Positions 33,590 to 43,653 of a stretch of 64,000 bases of DNA are shown in pieces (the stretch's first letter is position 1; each line of letters opens with the position of its first letter). Source of the DNA: Nocardia sp. NBC_00508 (GTDB lineage: Bacteria; Actinomycetota; Actinomycetes; Mycobacteriales; Mycobacteriaceae). Made by a program: the position numbers and the translations under genes. The notes under the pieces are model-generated. The model was not told the DNA's origin. It searched no databases and saw only the letters and a list, made by a program, of their open reading frames with translations. The stretch lies in the NCBI RefSeq assembly GCF_036346875.1, contig NZ_CP107852.1, positions 1,798,001 through 1,862,000 on the forward strand, in the 5' to 3' direction.

Positions 33590-34258
33590 TCACTTCTGCG
33601 CGCTGAGCTTGCGGTAGTCGAACACGGTATCGATGATCCCGTACTCCTTGGCCTCCTCGGCCGTCAGGATCTTGTCGCGGTCGGTGTCCTTGCGGATGGT
33701 GTCGGCGTCCTTACCGGTGTGCCGCGCGAGCGTGGTCTCCATCAGGCGGCGCATCCGCTCGATCTCGGCGGCCTGGATCTCCAGGTCCGACACCTGCCCC
33801 TGGATACCGCCCTCCAGCGACGGCTGGTGGATCAGCACGCGGGCGTTGGGCAGGCAGGCGCGCTTGCCGGGGGTGCCCGCGGCCAGCAGTACGGCCGCGG
33901 CGGAGGCGGCCTGACCCAGGCAGACCGTCGCGACGTCGGCGCGCACGTACTGCATGGTGTCGTAGATGGCCATCAGCGAGGTGAACGAGCCACCCGGCGA
34001 GTTGATGTACATGGTGATGTCGCGGTCGGGGTCCAGCGACTCGAGCACCAGCAGCTGCGCCATGATGTCGTTCGCCGAGGCGTCGTCCACCTGCACGCCG
34101 AGGAAGATGATGCGCTCCTCGAACAGCTTGTTGTACGGGTTGGACTCCTTGACGCCGAAGCTCGAGTGCTCGATGAACGAGGGCAGGATATAGCGTGCCT
34201 GCGGGCTCTGCGGAGCGGTGCCGGACAGGCCGGCGCGCGGGTCGATCAGATTGGCCAT
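33590..34258 (-). CDS. clpP2: ClpP2, proteolytic subunit
   Basis: 222 residues from ATG 34258 (GGAG six bases upstream). Serine protease of the S14 family. Catalytic Ser119 lies in LGQAASAAA and His144 in VLIHQPS; the oxyanion segment is [10 protein letters not shown]. The long N-terminus and [19 protein letters not shown] are typical of actinobacterial ClpP2. It works as a mixed tetradecamer with ClpP1, docked by ClpX or ClpC. It follows clpP1 by 71 bp and is probably in one operon with it. Confidence 0.96.
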   Translation of the reverse strand: MANLIDPRAGLSGTAPQSPQARYILPSFIEHSSFGVKESNPYNKLFEERIIFLGVQVDDASANDIMAQLLVLESLDPDRDITMYINSPGGSFTSLMAIYDTMQYVRADVATVCLGQAASAAAVLLAAGTPGKRACLPNARVLIHQPSLEGGIQGQVSDLEIQAAEIERMRRLMETTLARHTGKDADTIRKDTDRDKILTAEEAKEYGIIDTVFDYRKLSAQK

Positions 34259-34329
34259 CTTCGTCTCCAAAGTCGGTGCGGCGGCCGGACGTTCGAGGTG
34301 TCCGGGGGCCTGAGGGGTGATCCGGTGCG

Positions 34330-34944
34330 TTACTTCTTCTTGGCGCCGTTGGCCTGGTTCGCGTGGCTGATCACGTGGTCGATGAAGCCGTACTCCAGGG
34401 CTTCGGACGCGGTGAACCAGCGGTCGCGGTCGGCGTCGGCGGCGACCTGCTCCACGGATTTGCCGGTGTGCAGCGCCTGCAGCTCGTTCAGCTCCCGCTT
34501 CGTGTGCGCGAACTGCTCGGCCATGATCGCGATGTCGGCCGCCGAACCGCCGATGCCCGCCGACGGCTGGTGCATCATGATCCGCGCGTGCGGCAGCGCG
34601 TAGCGCTTGCCCTTGGTGCCCGCGGTGAGCAGGAACTGCCCCATCGACGCGGCCAGGCCCAGGCCGTAGGTGGCGATGTCGCACTCGGCGAGCTGCATCG
34701 TGTCGTAGATGGCCATACCGGCGGTCACCGAACCGCCCGGCGAGTTGACGTAGAGCGAAATGTCCTTGGTGGGGTCTTCGGCCGTCAGCAACAGGATCTG
34801 CGCGCACAGCTTGTTCGCGATGTCGTCGTCGACCTGGGTGCCGAGGAAGATGATGCGCTCACGCAGCAGGCGCTCGTACACCGAATCACTGAGGTTGAGA
34901 CCAGCAGTCGCGGTTGTCATGACCCCTGCCTGGTTGATTGTCAC
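34330..34944 (-). CDS. clpP1: ClpP1, proteolytic subunit
   Basis: 204 residues. Catalytic Ser100 lies in [10 protein letters not shown] and His125 in IMMHQPS, with [11 protein letters not shown]. The end of the protein is the [11 protein letters not shown] helix followed by a short basic tail. The GTG start at 34944 gives an N-terminus similar in length to M. tuberculosis ClpP1; ATG 34920 is an alternative. A near-perfect 19-bp dyad at 35019-35037 lies in its promoter region and may be a regulator site. Confidence 0.95.
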   Translation of the reverse strand: MTINQAGVMTTATAGLNLSDSVYERLLRERIIFLGTQVDDDIANKLCAQILLLTAEDPTKDISLYVNSPGGSVTAGMAIYDTMQLAECDIATYGLGLAASMGQFLLTAGTKGKRYALPHARIMMHQPSAGIGGSAADIAIMAEQFAHTKRELNELQALHTGKSVEQVAADADRDRWFTASEALEYGFIDHVISHANQANGAKKK

Positions 34945-35018
34945 GGATACCTGCCTTCTCTCACCGGCTCGTTGCGGATTGCCACATAGCCATCACTGGT
35001 CGGATATGCCGCACCCTA

Positions 35019-35037
35019 TTGGACAGGGCCTATCCAA
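35019..35037. promoter_or_regulatory. Dyad in the clpP1P2 promoter region
   Basis: TTGGACAGGGCCTATCCAA, arms of nine bases with one mismatch pair, centred ~84 bp upstream of clpP1. Position suggests an operator. It does not match the CGC-N5-GCG pattern described for ClgR, so its regulator is open. Confidence 0.5.
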
Positions 35038-35063
35038 CTTGTCGTCACAAACATTAACGAAGC

Positions 35064-35093
35064 AGGGCGGCACCGAACTCCCGGTACCGCCCT
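35064..35093 (-). terminator. Terminator between tig and clpP1
   Basis: AGGGCGGcACCG (35064-35075) pairs with CGGTaCCGCCCT (35082-35093) except for one mismatch, with a 6-nt loop. It lies 64 bp after the tig stop in the minus direction, followed there by GCTTCGTTAATGTTTGT. It separates tig from the clpP operon. Confidence 0.7.
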
Positions 35094-35156
35094 TTCTTCG
35101 CTCACAGCGCAATCAATGCACCCCTCGGGCGTCGATCGCACCGGTATTCCATGGAA

Positions 35157-36527
35157 TTATTCGGCGTCCGCCGCGGACGCCTTCTCGCCCTCGTCCGCGG
35201 AATCCTCCGGGCCGCCGAACATTTCGGCGGTGTCCACCGGGTTGCCCGCGGAGTCGGTGACGGTCACCTGGCCGACCACACCGGCCAGCGCCTTGCCGCG
35301 GCGCACGTCGGCGAAGACGGCGCCGAGCTGGCCCGCCTGCTGCACCTGCTGGATGAACTGCTCCGGCGACATGCCGTAGCGCTGCGCCTGGAACAGGATC
35401 CGCTCGGTGAGCTCTTCCTGACCGACCTGGGTGCCTTCCGCCTCGGCGATCGCGTCCAGCAGCAGCTGGGTCTTCACCGACTTCTCGGCGGCCTCCTTGG
35501 TCTCGGAGTCGAACTCCTCGCGGGTGCTGCCCTGCGCCTCGAGCGCCTCGGCGAACTTGGCGTCGTCATGGTCGAAGCCGTGCACGGCGTCGTGGGTCAC
35601 GGCATCGATCTCGGCCTTGACCACGGCCTCCGGCAACGGCACCTCGACCTGCTCCAGCAGGATCTCCAGCACCTTGTCGCGGATCTCGCCGGCCTGCTGC
35701 ACCTTCTTGACCCGCTCGACCCGGCTGCGCAGGTCGGTCTTCAGCTCGTCCAGGGTGTCGAATTCACTGGCCAGCTGGGCGAACTCGTCGTCGGCCTCGG
35801 GCAGCTCGCGCTCCTTGACGGTCTGCACCGTGACGGTGATGACCGCGTCCTTGCCCGCATGCTCACCGGCGACCAGCTTCGAGGTGAACTCCTTCGATTC
35901 GCCCGCCGACAGCCCGGCCAGCGCCTCGTCCAGCCCCTCGATGAGCTGGCCGGAGCCGACCTCGTGGGACAGGCCGGTTGTGGCGGCCTCGGGCACTTCT
36001 TCGCCGTCCACGGCCGCGGACAGATCGATGGAGACGAAGTCGCCCTCGTGCACCGGGCGCTCGACACCGGTCAGGGTGCCGAAGCGCTGGCGCAGCGACT
36101 GCAACTGCTCCTCGATGTCCTCATCGCCCACGGTGACGGCATCGACGGTGACCCCGATGCTCGCGTAATCCGGCAGGGCGATCTCCGGACGCACGTCGAC
36201 CTCGGCGGTGAAGGCGAGCTCCTGACCGTCTTCGATCTTGGTGATCTCGATCTCGGGCTGCCCGATGACCTTCACCTCGGAGGTGGTGACGGCCTCGCTG
36301 TAGCGGCCGGGCAGCGCGTCGTTGACGACCTGCTCCAGGATCGCGCCACGGCCGAGGCGGGCCTCGAGCAGCTTCGCGGGCGCCTTACCGGGACGGAAGC
36401 CGGGGATGCGGACCTGCTTGGCCAGTGCCTTGTACGCGCGGTCGAAATCCGGCTTCAGCTCCTCGAAGGGCACCTCGACGTTGATCCGGACCCGGGTCGG
36501 GCTCAGCTGCTCGACGGTGCTCTTCAC
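35157..36527 (-). CDS. tig: Trigger factor, ribosome-associated chaperone/PPIase
   Basis: 456 residues. The N-terminal ribosome-binding domain begins [20 protein letters not shown] and contains GFRPGKAP, the ribosome contact signature. The FKBP-type PPIase domain ([20 protein letters not shown]) and the helical C-terminal chaperone domain follow, with an acidic tail. GTG 36527 is preferred over ATG 36533: it is 7 bases from AAGGAG, and the resulting MKSTVEQL start equals that of mycobacterial trigger factor. Trigger factor next to clpP/clpX is a conserved protein-quality-control block. Confidence 0.95.
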   Translation of the reverse strand: MKSTVEQLSPTRVRINVEVPFEELKPDFDRAYKALAKQVRIPGFRPGKAPAKLLEARLGRGAILEQVVNDALPGRYSEAVTTSEVKVIGQPEIEITKIEDGQELAFTAEVDVRPEIALPDYASIGVTVDAVTVGDEDIEEQLQSLRQRFGTLTGVERPVHEGDFVSIDLSAAVDGEEVPEAATTGLSHEVGSGQLIEGLDEALAGLSAGESKEFTSKLVAGEHAGKDAVITVTVQTVKERELPEADDEFAQLASEFDTLDELKTDLRSRVERVKKVQQAGEIRDKVLEILLEQVEVPLPEAVVKAEIDAVTHDAVHGFDHDDAKFAEALEAQGSTREEFDSETKEAAEKSVKTQLLLDAIAEAEGTQVGQEELTERILFQAQRYGMSPEQFIQQVQQAGQLGAVFADVRRGKALAGVVGQVTVTDSAGNPVDTAEMFGGPEDSADEGEKASAADAE

Positions 36528-36788
36528 GGACATGCTCCTTGTTCGTTGTTCGTACTGGTTGACGTTCGGTGTGCGTGCTCCACCGCGCACCCCGGCGGTC
36601 GGAATGGCAGGCGAAGCGACGCTACGCCGACGGCCGCACTCCCCACCCGGCGCTGATCCGAACCGGGGTCCCGGCCTCGGCCGAGACGACGAGGGATGCG
36701 GCGTGCGCGACGCATCCCGACCAGGTTAGTTGACCGGCGGAGCGGACCTGCACTCGGCGGTGCCCGGCGAAGGCCGCGACGGGTTCGG

Positions 36789-37367
36789 CTACTTCCCCAC
36801 CGAGACCGCGTCGGTGACGAACACCAGCGTCTCGTACGGCGCGATGCCGCGCCCGCCTGCGCCATAGCCGAGCTCCGGCGGCACGATCAGCAGCCTGCGC
36901 GACCCCTCCTGCACACCGACCAGCCCCTGGTCCCAGCCATCGATGACCTGGCCCGCGCCGAGGGTGAGCTGGAACGGCTTGCCGCGGTCGAACGAGCTGT
37001 CCAGCGTCTTCTTGTCCGACCACGTGACCAGCGCGTAGTTCATGGTCAGCTGCTGGCCTGCCGCGGCGCCGGCTCCGCTGCCCTCGCTGAGGTCCTTGAC
37101 GATCAGCTGCCTCGGCGGGTCGCAGTCGTCGGGGATGGTGATCGTCGGCGCGGCGCCGAAATCGCCGGTCACGCGGATGTCCTCGGCGGTACATTCGCGG
37201 CCTTTGCTCGGTGTGGCCGGGCGCTGCACGGCGGAAGGATCCGCCTGAGCGGTGGTCTTCATGGTGGTGACGGCAGTGGACTTCTCCTCGTCCGAGCCGC
37301 AGGCCGCCAGCGCGATGGTCGTCGCGGCGAGGGCGCCGATCCCGATGATCCTTCCGAGAATGTGCAT
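36789..37367 (-). CDS. FKBP-type peptidyl-prolyl isomerase lipoprotein
   Basis: 192 residues. Signal peptide with lipobox LAAC ([20 protein letters not shown]), so it is lipid-anchored on the outer face of the membrane. The C-terminal FKBP_C domain contains [40 protein letters not shown] and [10 protein letters not shown], the canonical active-site framework. It catalyses proline isomerisation in exported proteins. ATG 37367 is chosen by the signal peptide; the open frame upstream is a shadow. It is divergent from the phosphoketolase gene. Confidence 0.92.
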   Translation of the reverse strand: MHILGRIIGIGALAATTIALAACGSDEEKSTAVTTMKTTAQADPSAVQRPATPSKGRECTAEDIRVTGDFGAAPTITIPDDCDPPRQLIVKDLSEGSGAGAAAGQQLTMNYALVTWSDKKTLDSSFDRGKPFQLTLGAGQVIDGWDQGLVGVQEGSRRLLIVPPELGYGAGGRGIAPYETLVFVTDAVSVGK

Positions 37368-37641
37368 GCCGCGGACCTTAATGGACACAGCCGGACGCAG
37401 TCCGTCGACAGTCCGCGCATGGCCGGAGCGAAGGCGGAGGTACGCCTCGACCACAGGCCGGGCGAAGCCGGGCGGACGTCCCGCGACACGCGTTCGCCAC
37501 GCCGGAATCGCGCGCGCCGTTAAGCTGGCGATGAATTCTCCATTCCGCGTTGCCGATTCCGGCCGGCAACCAATGCACGACCCGGGACAGGGCGTCGTTG
37601 CGCCGCTGTCCGCGAGACCCGAGCGTGAGGAGAGTCGGCGC

Positions 37642-40110
37642 ATGACCCACATGGCCAGTGCAGGTGGCGATACTTCGGCCGACAATGTCGGCGGCACAGG
37701 CGGGAAAACCGTCGCCCCGCGTCCCTATCGGCTGGCGGACGCGCCGGGCCCGCTGGAGCGCGACGAGCTGACGTCCATCGACGCGTGGTGGCGGGCGGCC
37801 AACTATCTCGCGGTCGGCCAGATCTACCTGATGGCCAACCCGCTGCTGCGGGAACCGCTGCGACCCGAGCACATCAAGCCGCGCTTGCTCGGCCACTTCG
37901 GCACCGTGCCCGGCCTGAACCTGGTCTGGACCCATGCCAACCGTGCGATCCGGCAGCGCGGCCTGAACGCGGTCTTCGTCGCTGGTCCCGGGCACGGCGG
38001 GCCAGGTCCGAACGCGTGCGCCTGGCTGGAGGGCACGTACTCAGAGCTCTACAGCCACATTCCGCAGGACGCGACGGGCATGGCCGCGCTGTTCCACCAG
38101 TTCTCCTTTCCCGGCGGCGTGCCGAGTCACTGCGCACCGGAGACCCCGGGTTCCTTCCACGAGGGCGGTGAGCTCGGCTACTCGCTGCTGCACGCGTTCG
38201 GCGCCGCACTGGACAACCCCGACCTCACCGTGTTCTGTGTGATCGGAGACGGTGAGGCGGAGACCGGACCGCTGGCCACCAGCTGGCATGCGAACAAGTT
38301 CGTCAACCCGGCGCGGGACGGCGCGGTGCTGCCGATCCTGGCGCTGAACGAGTACAAGATCGCCAATCCGACCATCCTGGCCCGCATCCCGGAGCAGGAA
38401 TTGCTCGCACTGCTATACGGATACGGCTACGAGCCGCTCATGGTCGCGGGCGACGACCCCGCGGCCGTCCACCAGGCCATGGCGAGCGCCGTGGACGCCG
38501 GTCTGGAACGGATCGCCCAGATCCAGCTGGCCGCGCGGGGCGGCACCGACAGGACCCGGCCCGCATGGCCGATGATCGTGCTGCGCACGCCGAAGGGCTG
38601 GACATGTCCACCGCTGGTGGACGGCGATCCGGTCGAGGGCACCTTCCGCGCACACCAGGTCCCGTTGCCCGGCGCGCGCACCGATCCGGATCATCGCGCT
38701 GTCCTGGAGCAGTGGCTGCGGTCCTATCGTCCGGAGGAACTGTTCGACGAAACCGGCAAGCCGGTGTCGGAGCTGTGCGATCAGGTGCCCGACGGCGATC
38801 GGCGGATGAGCGCCAACCCGATCGCCAACGGCGGCGCGCTGGTCCGCGACCTGCGCCTGCCGGATTGGCGAGAGTTCGGCGTCGAGGTGAGCGCGCCCGG
38901 CGCGACCCGGCACGAGGCCACCGGGGTGCTCGGGGAATGGCTGCGCGAGGTCACCCGGAGCAACCTGGACAACTTCCTGACCTTCGCGCCCGACGAGCTG
39001 GCCAGCAATCGACTGCAGGCCATCCTGGAGGTCACCGGACGCGACTGGCAGGCCGACATCGATGCCCGCGACGAGAAACTCGACCGCGCGGGCCGGGTGA
39101 TCGAGGTGCTGTCCGAGCACATGTGCCAAGGTCTGCTGGAGGGCTACCTGCTCACCGGCAGGCACGGCGTGTTCACCTGCTACGAGGCGTTCATCCACAT
39201 CGTGGACGCGATGTTCAACCAGCACGCCAAATGGCTCGACGCCAGCGCGGCGGTGCCGTGGCGGCGGCCGATCGCGAGCCTCAACTACCTCTTGTCGTCG
39301 CATGTCTGGCGCCAGGACCACAACGGCTTCACCCACCAGGACCCGGGATTCCTGGACGTCGTGCTGAACAAGAAGCCCTCGATCGTGCGCGTGTATCTGC
39401 CGCCGGACGCCAACACGCTGCTGTCCACCTACGACCACTGCCTGCGTTCGCGGCACTACGTGAACGTGGTGGTCGCGGGCAAGCAACCACAGGACGATTG
39501 GCTGTCGGTGGCGGAAGCGGCCGAGCATTGCGCGCGCGGCATCGGTATCTGGGCCTGGGCCTGCCACCGGGACGAGGTCGGCACCACGCCGGATGTGGTG
39601 CTCGCCTGCGCGGGCGACGTCCCGACGCTGGAGACCCTGGCCGCGGCGGCGATTCTGCGCGAACGACTGCCCGATGTGCGCGTCCGGGTGGTCAACGTGG
39701 TGGATCTGATGCGGCTGCAACCGCAGGACGAGCATCCGCACGGGCTACCCGACAGCGAGTTCGACACGCTGTTCACCCGGGACCGGCCGGTGATCTTCGC
39801 CTTCCACGGCTACCCGTGGCTGATCCACCGGTTGACCTATCGGCGCACCAATCATGCCGGGCTGCACGTGCGCGGTTACAAGGAGCGCGGCACCACGACC
39901 ACACCGTTCGACATGGTGATGCTCAACGACCTGGACCGCTACCACCTGGTGATGGACGTGATCGATCGGGTGCCGACCCTGCGCGAACGGGCCGCGGGTC
40001 TGCGACAGGAGATGGTCGACGCGCGATGGACCGCACGCGCCTGGACCAGGGAGCACGGGGCGGACATCCCCGAGGTGGCCGACTGGACCTGGCCGTACCA
40101 GGGCGTCTGA
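37642..40110 (+). CDS. xfp: Phosphoketolase (xylulose-5-phosphate/fructose-6-phosphate)
   Basis: 822 residues, full length. Thiamine-diphosphate enzyme: the cofactor motif is [20 protein letters not shown], and the family signatures are [40 protein letters not shown] and, late, [19 protein letters not shown]. It cleaves xylulose-5-P or fructose-6-P with phosphate to acetyl-phosphate and an aldose phosphate in the cytoplasm. ATG 37642 has GAGGAGAG upstream; the open frame to 37252 is a shadow of the divergent lipoprotein gene. No ackA or pta gene is adjacent. Confidence 0.95.
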   Translation: MTHMASAGGDTSADNVGGTGGKTVAPRPYRLADAPGPLERDELTSIDAWWRAANYLAVGQIYLMANPLLREPLRPEHIKPRLLGHFGTVPGLNLVWTHANRAIRQRGLNAVFVAGPGHGGPGPNACAWLEGTYSELYSHIPQDATGMAALFHQFSFPGGVPSHCAPETPGSFHEGGELGYSLLHAFGAALDNPDLTVFCVIGDGEAETGPLATSWHANKFVNPARDGAVLPILALNEYKIANPTILARIPEQELLALLYGYGYEPLMVAGDDPAAVHQAMASAVDAGLERIAQIQLAARGGTDRTRPAWPMIVLRTPKGWTCPPLVDGDPVEGTFRAHQVPLPGARTDPDHRAVLEQWLRSYRPEELFDETGKPVSELCDQVPDGDRRMSANPIANGGALVRDLRLPDWREFGVEVSAPGATRHEATGVLGEWLREVTRSNLDNFLTFAPDELASNRLQAILEVTGRDWQADIDARDEKLDRAGRVIEVLSEHMCQGLLEGYLLTGRHGVFTCYEAFIHIVDAMFNQHAKWLDASAAVPWRRPIASLNYLLSSHVWRQDHNGFTHQDPGFLDVVLNKKPSIVRVYLPPDANTLLSTYDHCLRSRHYVNVVVAGKQPQDDWLSVAEAAEHCARGIGIWAWACHRDEVGTTPDVVLACAGDVPTLETLAAAAILRERLPDVRVRVVNVVDLMRLQPQDEHPHGLPDSEFDTLFTRDRPVIFAFHGYPWLIHRLTYRRTNHAGLHVRGYKERGTTTTPFDMVMLNDLDRYHLVMDVIDRVPTLRERAAGLRQEMVDARWTARAWTREHGADIPEVADWTWPYQGV

Positions 40111-40255
40111 CGCCGGTAACGGTCAGCCCTGCCGGGGCGGCTTGCGGCCGCCGCCTGCGCGGTCGTCGGCGCTGATCTGCGCACATCGCCAGTGCTGGCG
40201 CCGACGGACACGGCCCGGCCCCGAGGGCTCCGAGCGAGAACGTACGATCGGCCGT

Positions 40256-40897
40256 ATGGAAGGTGTGGACTCCGTACCGCCGCCCGCGCGGCACACCGCG
40301 GACATCACCGACAAACGTCTGCTGCGCGGCGCGAAGACCCGCGCGACGGTGCTGCGACAGGCGGTCGACATCGCCTCGCTGGACGGGCTCTCCGGTCTGA
40401 GCTTCGGCAGGCTGGCGACCGAGACCGGACTGAGCAAGGCGGGCATCCAAACCCTCTTCCGCACCAAAGAGGCGCTGCAACTGGCCGCGATCGATTACGC
40501 ACGAGATTGGTTCACCGAGGCGGTCGTGGAACCGGCGCGGTCCGCATCGCACGGCGTCGCCCGCCTGCGAGCGCTGGTCGATCACTGGATGGCGTACGCC
40601 GAAACGCCGCTGTTCGCGGGCGGGTGCTTCCGCGTCGCGACGATGGCTGAGCACGACAGCAAGCCGGGTCCGGTCCGCGACGCCCTGTTCCGCGACCAGC
40701 GGGCATGGGTGCGGCTGCTGGAACGAGAACTGCGGGCGGCGGTGTCCGCCGGTGAGATCGCCGACCTGGACACGGATCTGGTCGCGTTCCAGATCGACGC
40801 GGTGCTCTGCGCGACCAACACCGCGTTGCGGATCGGCGACCCGGAGGCCTCCGCCCGCGCCCGCCGGATCATCGAAGGATTCCTGAAGCCCGCCTGA
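40256..40897 (+). CDS. TetR-family transcriptional regulator
   Basis: 213 residues from ATG 40256. HTH at ~20-65 (ATVLRQAVDIASLDGLSGLS, then RLATETGLSKAGIQTLFRTK). The C-terminal domain has the TetR_C_16-like pattern: ALVDHWMAYAETPLFAGGCF. A leaderless or weak ribosome-binding-site start is likely. Its target is not evident; it follows the phosphoketolase gene by 145 bp in the same direction and precedes a membrane protein gene. Confidence 0.85.
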   Translation: MEGVDSVPPPARHTADITDKRLLRGAKTRATVLRQAVDIASLDGLSGLSFGRLATETGLSKAGIQTLFRTKEALQLAAIDYARDWFTEAVVEPARSASHGVARLRALVDHWMAYAETPLFAGGCFRVATMAEHDSKPGPVRDALFRDQRAWVRLLERELRAAVSAGEIADLDTDLVAFQIDAVLCATNTALRIGDPEASARARRIIEGFLKPA

Positions 40898-41074
40898 GCA
40901 TGCACTATGCGGTTTATGCATAACCAGGGCCGAATCATGCGACAGCTCTGGACATTCGGATACTTCGGACAAACGGCGCGTCAGCTTGTATCTTGCGGAT
41001 AACGCGTCTGCACGCGTTCCGTGGCAACATCCCATCCGTCGCCGTTGCCGGAGGGCGCACAGAAGGGGGTTCCG

Positions 41075-41821
41075 ATGAACCACACAGCCGAAGCGAGCGG
41101 GTTGGAGATCCTAGGCGCGATAGGGATGGTCGCGTGGATGGTCGTCATGTGGGCGGCCGTCGGCGTGCTGGTCGTCGCATTGCGTAAACCATTGCGGCCC
41201 TGGATGTTCCGGACCGCGCTCGGCGTCATAGGTCTCGGCGTGATCGCCCAGATCGGCCACTTCCAAGAACATGTCGCGCAGGTCGGGTACTGGATCCAGA
41301 ATCCGAACTCACCAGCCTGGATGACCCCGTGGGGCACCGGCCTCGCCAACGGCTTCGGCCAGGTCAACCACATGAAGCCGTCGTTGGGCATGGAACTGCT
41401 GCACCTGGTCGGCAACTTCCACTTCCTCGCCGGGCTGGTCGGCGTCGCGCTGGTCACCCATCACGCACTGGAGAGCAAGGCACGCAAGTGGGGCCGGATG
41501 GGTGTGCTGATGCAGGGCATCCACGGGCTCGAACATCTCGCGCTCACCCTCACGGTCGCGTTCGGTACGAAGGCAATCGGGCTGTCGACCATCTTCGGCC
41601 TGCTCGATCCCGGTGCCGGCGCGTCTGCCTACCGCGTCTGGTGGCACTTCCTGGCCAACGTGATCGGCACGACCATCTTCGCGCTGGCGCTGCACCACTT
41701 GTGGCGTGAGCGTGCGGTGATCGAAGCCCCGTTCCGCGATCCCGCCGCCACAGCCGAGCCTCGCCGGGCTCGGGCCTCGGCAAAGGAGCCGGTGGCTCCG
41801 GCGTACGCGGTCGAAGCCTGA
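41075..41821 (+). CDS. Histidine-rich polytopic membrane protein
   Basis: 248 residues from ATG 41075 (AGAAGGGGG upstream). About five hydrophobic segments: LGAIGMVAWMVVMWAAVGVL, FRTALGVIGLGVIAQIGHF, LVGNFHFLAGLVGVALVTHH, HGLEHLALTLTVAFG and FLANVIGTTIFALALHHLW. Many histidines lie at membrane edges (GHFQEHVAQ, THHALE, IHGLEHL, WWHF, LHHLW), suggesting metal or haem binding. That is inference only, and no family is recognised. A perfect stem-loop 20 bp after its stop (41841-41871) ends the unit. Confidence 0.77.
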   Translation: MNHTAEASGLEILGAIGMVAWMVVMWAAVGVLVVALRKPLRPWMFRTALGVIGLGVIAQIGHFQEHVAQVGYWIQNPNSPAWMTPWGTGLANGFGQVNHMKPSLGMELLHLVGNFHFLAGLVGVALVTHHALESKARKWGRMGVLMQGIHGLEHLALTLTVAFGTKAIGLSTIFGLLDPGAGASAYRVWWHFLANVIGTTIFALALHHLWRERAVIEAPFRDPAATAEPRRARASAKEPVAPAYAVEA

Positions 41822-41840
41822 TCCCGAGATCGGAACCGCT

Positions 41841-41871
41841 GCGCCTGTCGGCGCTCACTGCCGACAGGCGC
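41841..41871. terminator. Perfect 12-bp stem-loop after the membrane protein gene
   Basis: GCGCCTGTCGGC (41841-41852) and GCCGACAGGCGC (41860-41871) with a 7-nt loop, no mismatch and no U-tract. It is placed to end transcripts of the membrane protein gene and of anything arriving on the minus strand. Confidence 0.65.
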
Positions 41872-41883
41872 GGTAACTCGTCA

Positions 41884-41943
41884 TCACACACTTGCCGTCA
41901 CCGCCTCCACAGGACCGTGGCGGCCCGTCGGCTTCTCCGCCAT
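41884..41943 (-). CDS. Possible 19-residue small protein
   Basis: Minus-strand frame MAEKPTGRHGPVEAVTASV followed by TGA. An AAGAGGGG ribosome-binding site stands 5 bases before the ATG, better than most in this window, and a perfect stem-loop follows the stop. No family is recognised. It could be a leader or a small regulatory peptide, or chance. Confidence 0.35.
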   Translation of the reverse strand: MAEKPTGRHGPVEAVTASV

Positions 41944-42653
41944 GGCAACCCCTCTTACGCCGCCCCCGGAATTGATCGGCGCATTGCGGATCGTGTGCTC
42001 ACCGCCCGCGACTCCGGCCGCTCTGCCCCTGAACCGTTCACCGCGTCCCGGCGCAGCCCAAATCCGAAGCGCCACCGAGTGTGCGGCTCGCCCAGCGGAC
42101 AGTACTGCGGAGAGCAGCGACCATAGGCCTACGCGCAGACGTTCACGATCGTGTCCATCGTTCCCAGATCCGCTCGACCAGCGAGCACGTGGACGGTGCA
42201 CGCGAACTCTCTCCATCGGCCGTGATACCGACAGCCACGCCACCGGCGTAAGCCCGCTGGGGCCACGGCGCATTCGCCGAGCGCCCAGCCGATGCCGCAT
42301 CTGCGGGCGAGCACCGACCATCTCCAGCAGGTCGGCTGCCGAGTATCCGCGGTGAACCGCGGCGTGGCCCGCGATCGCCGATCACTCAGGTCAGCGGATG
42401 CCCGGGGTGTTGGTCCCACCGCCTCCGCGAACGCAGTGGGCCACGTCATTTTTCGGTAGATGGGCTTCGCTCCGGCTTCGTGGCCAACTGGTCGCGAGTT
42501 GACACGGGCGAAAAATTGCCATCGACGACCCTCTCGACGTGCCCGTGACCGGCGACATTGCCACTGGTCACCAGGCGGGCCGCACACGCTCGTGGAGCGC
42601 AAACTTCCCAAGATTGGAAAACCACTCGACAAACTATCGACACGTCCATTAAT

Positions 42654-42673
42654 GTGACGTTATCCAACGGCAC
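42654..42673. promoter_or_regulatory. Operator copy A of the shared 20-bp palindrome
   Basis: GTGACGTTATCCAACGGCAC, the most divergent of five copies of GTACCGYTRNNTARCGGYAC. It lies 60 bp upstream of the ATG at 42734. Confidence 0.55.
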
Positions 42674-42733
42674 GATAGATAGGGTGTCGAAGACCGGCCC
42701 ACACCGGCCGATCCTCACTCCTGAGGTGGCGAG

Positions 42734-43117
42734 ATGAATCGGACACGAACGATGACCGGCATCACGGCACACCAGCGCCGGACGCAGACCTGGCTCGTCC
42801 GCCCGCTGATCGTGAGCGCGATAGCGGCCACGCCGGAAACCCCGGCGCCGACCCGAGCGCTGGCCGGGCCCGACACCGTCGCGGCTCCGCGCCCCGCACA
42901 CCCGAGCCGCCACGGAGACGACAGGCCGGGCTCTTCCCGCCCCGACGACCGGAATCGCGCCGACCGGCACCGCCCCGCGGACGACATGTCCGCGACGGAT
43001 GCCGCCGCGATTCCTTTCCCGCCCCCACCTAGCGCGGCAACTCCGACACCCGCCGTTCGCCGCACCGCCGCATCCCGAATCGCGCCGCGCATGGTTCGAA
43101 TTCCGAACGGAGACTGA
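42734..43117 (+). CDS. Proline/arginine-rich hypothetical protein, possibly exported
   Basis: 127 residues. ATG 42734 follows GAGG by six bases. The N-terminus (RTQTWLVRPLIVSAIAATPE) is weakly signal-peptide-like; the rest is Pro/Arg/Asp-rich and low-complexity. Its TGA lies two bases before the ATG of the next secreted protein, which is the main argument that it is translated. No family. Confidence 0.45.
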   Translation: MNRTRTMTGITAHQRRTQTWLVRPLIVSAIAATPETPAPTRALAGPDTVAAPRPAHPSRHGDDRPGSSRPDDRNRADRHRPADDMSATDAAAIPFPPPPSAATPTPAVRRTAASRIAPRMVRIPNGD

Positions 43118-43119
43118 CG

Positions 43120-43491
43120 ATGAACGCCAACACCACACATATCGCCCGGCGACTGCTCACCTGTGCCGCGATCGTCGGCGCACTCACCGTGGGCGCCGCT
43201 GGCATCACCACAGCCGAGTCGCACTCGCGTCCGTCGGACCCGCGCAACGGCACGGGCGACTCCACCGGCTGGAACCACATCGACCCGATGGGCCAGCACC
43301 ACCAGAACCGCGACCGACTGGACGCCAACGCGGCCGACCAGGCTCGCCGCGACTACCGGCGCCAGAGCCAGCCGGGGTCGAGCGACACCGCCACGAACGG
43401 CAACTCCAACAGCTCGAGTTGGTCGCGAGTGACCCGTCCGGACGGCAGCGGCTACACCGTGTGCCGCCCGCAAGCCTCCTGGTGCAAGTAA
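43120..43491 (+). CDS. Small secreted protein of unknown function
   Basis: 123 residues with GGAG before ATG 43120. A clear signal peptide (RRLLTCAAIVGALTVGAAGI, cleavage probably after TTAES or nearby) is followed by a hydrophilic, Asn/Gln/Arg/Ser-rich region and a C-terminal VTRPDGSGYTVCRPQASWC with two cysteines that may pair. No known domain. It lies directly after the Pro/Arg-rich gene and ahead of another secreted protein; the group may function at the cell surface. Confidence 0.72.
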   Translation: MNANTTHIARRLLTCAAIVGALTVGAAGITTAESHSRPSDPRNGTGDSTGWNHIDPMGQHHQNRDRLDANAADQARRDYRRQSQPGSSDTATNGNSNSSSWSRVTRPDGSGYTVCRPQASWCK

Positions 43492-43558
43492 CCGCTCAGC
43501 CGGAGCACTCGCTCGCAGCACTACCGAGTCCTCCCCCGAGTCATTATCCGCACTAATT

Positions 43559-43578
43559 GTACCGCTGTGTAGCGGCAC
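43559..43578. promoter_or_regulatory. Operator copy B of the shared 20-bp palindrome
   Basis: GTACCGCTGTGTAGCGGCAC; 75 bp upstream of the ATG at 43654. It fits the consensus GTACCGYTRNNTARCGGYAC at every position. Confidence 0.68.
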
Positions 43579-43653
43579 ACTACATGAAGCATCAACCTGC
43601 CGGAATTCCCGGTCGCGTCGACGGCCGGAAGAGCGCACGAAAGAGAACTACCA

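Larger units (their letters stand above)
41822..42733. other. Gene-poor region with small ORF and operator copy A
   Basis: 912 bp. It contains the stem-loop at 41841-41871, a 19-codon frame at 41884-41943 (minus) and operator copy A at 42654-42673. A possible decayed coding tract on the minus strand around 42143-42280 (frame containing GGVAVGITADGESS) is too short and unsupported to call a gene. Confidence 0.5.

Noticed and set aside
36640..36730. tRNA gene upstream of tig
   Set aside because: A GGTTCGGATC string resembles a T-loop, but no paired T-stem, anticodon arm or acceptor stem can be formed.
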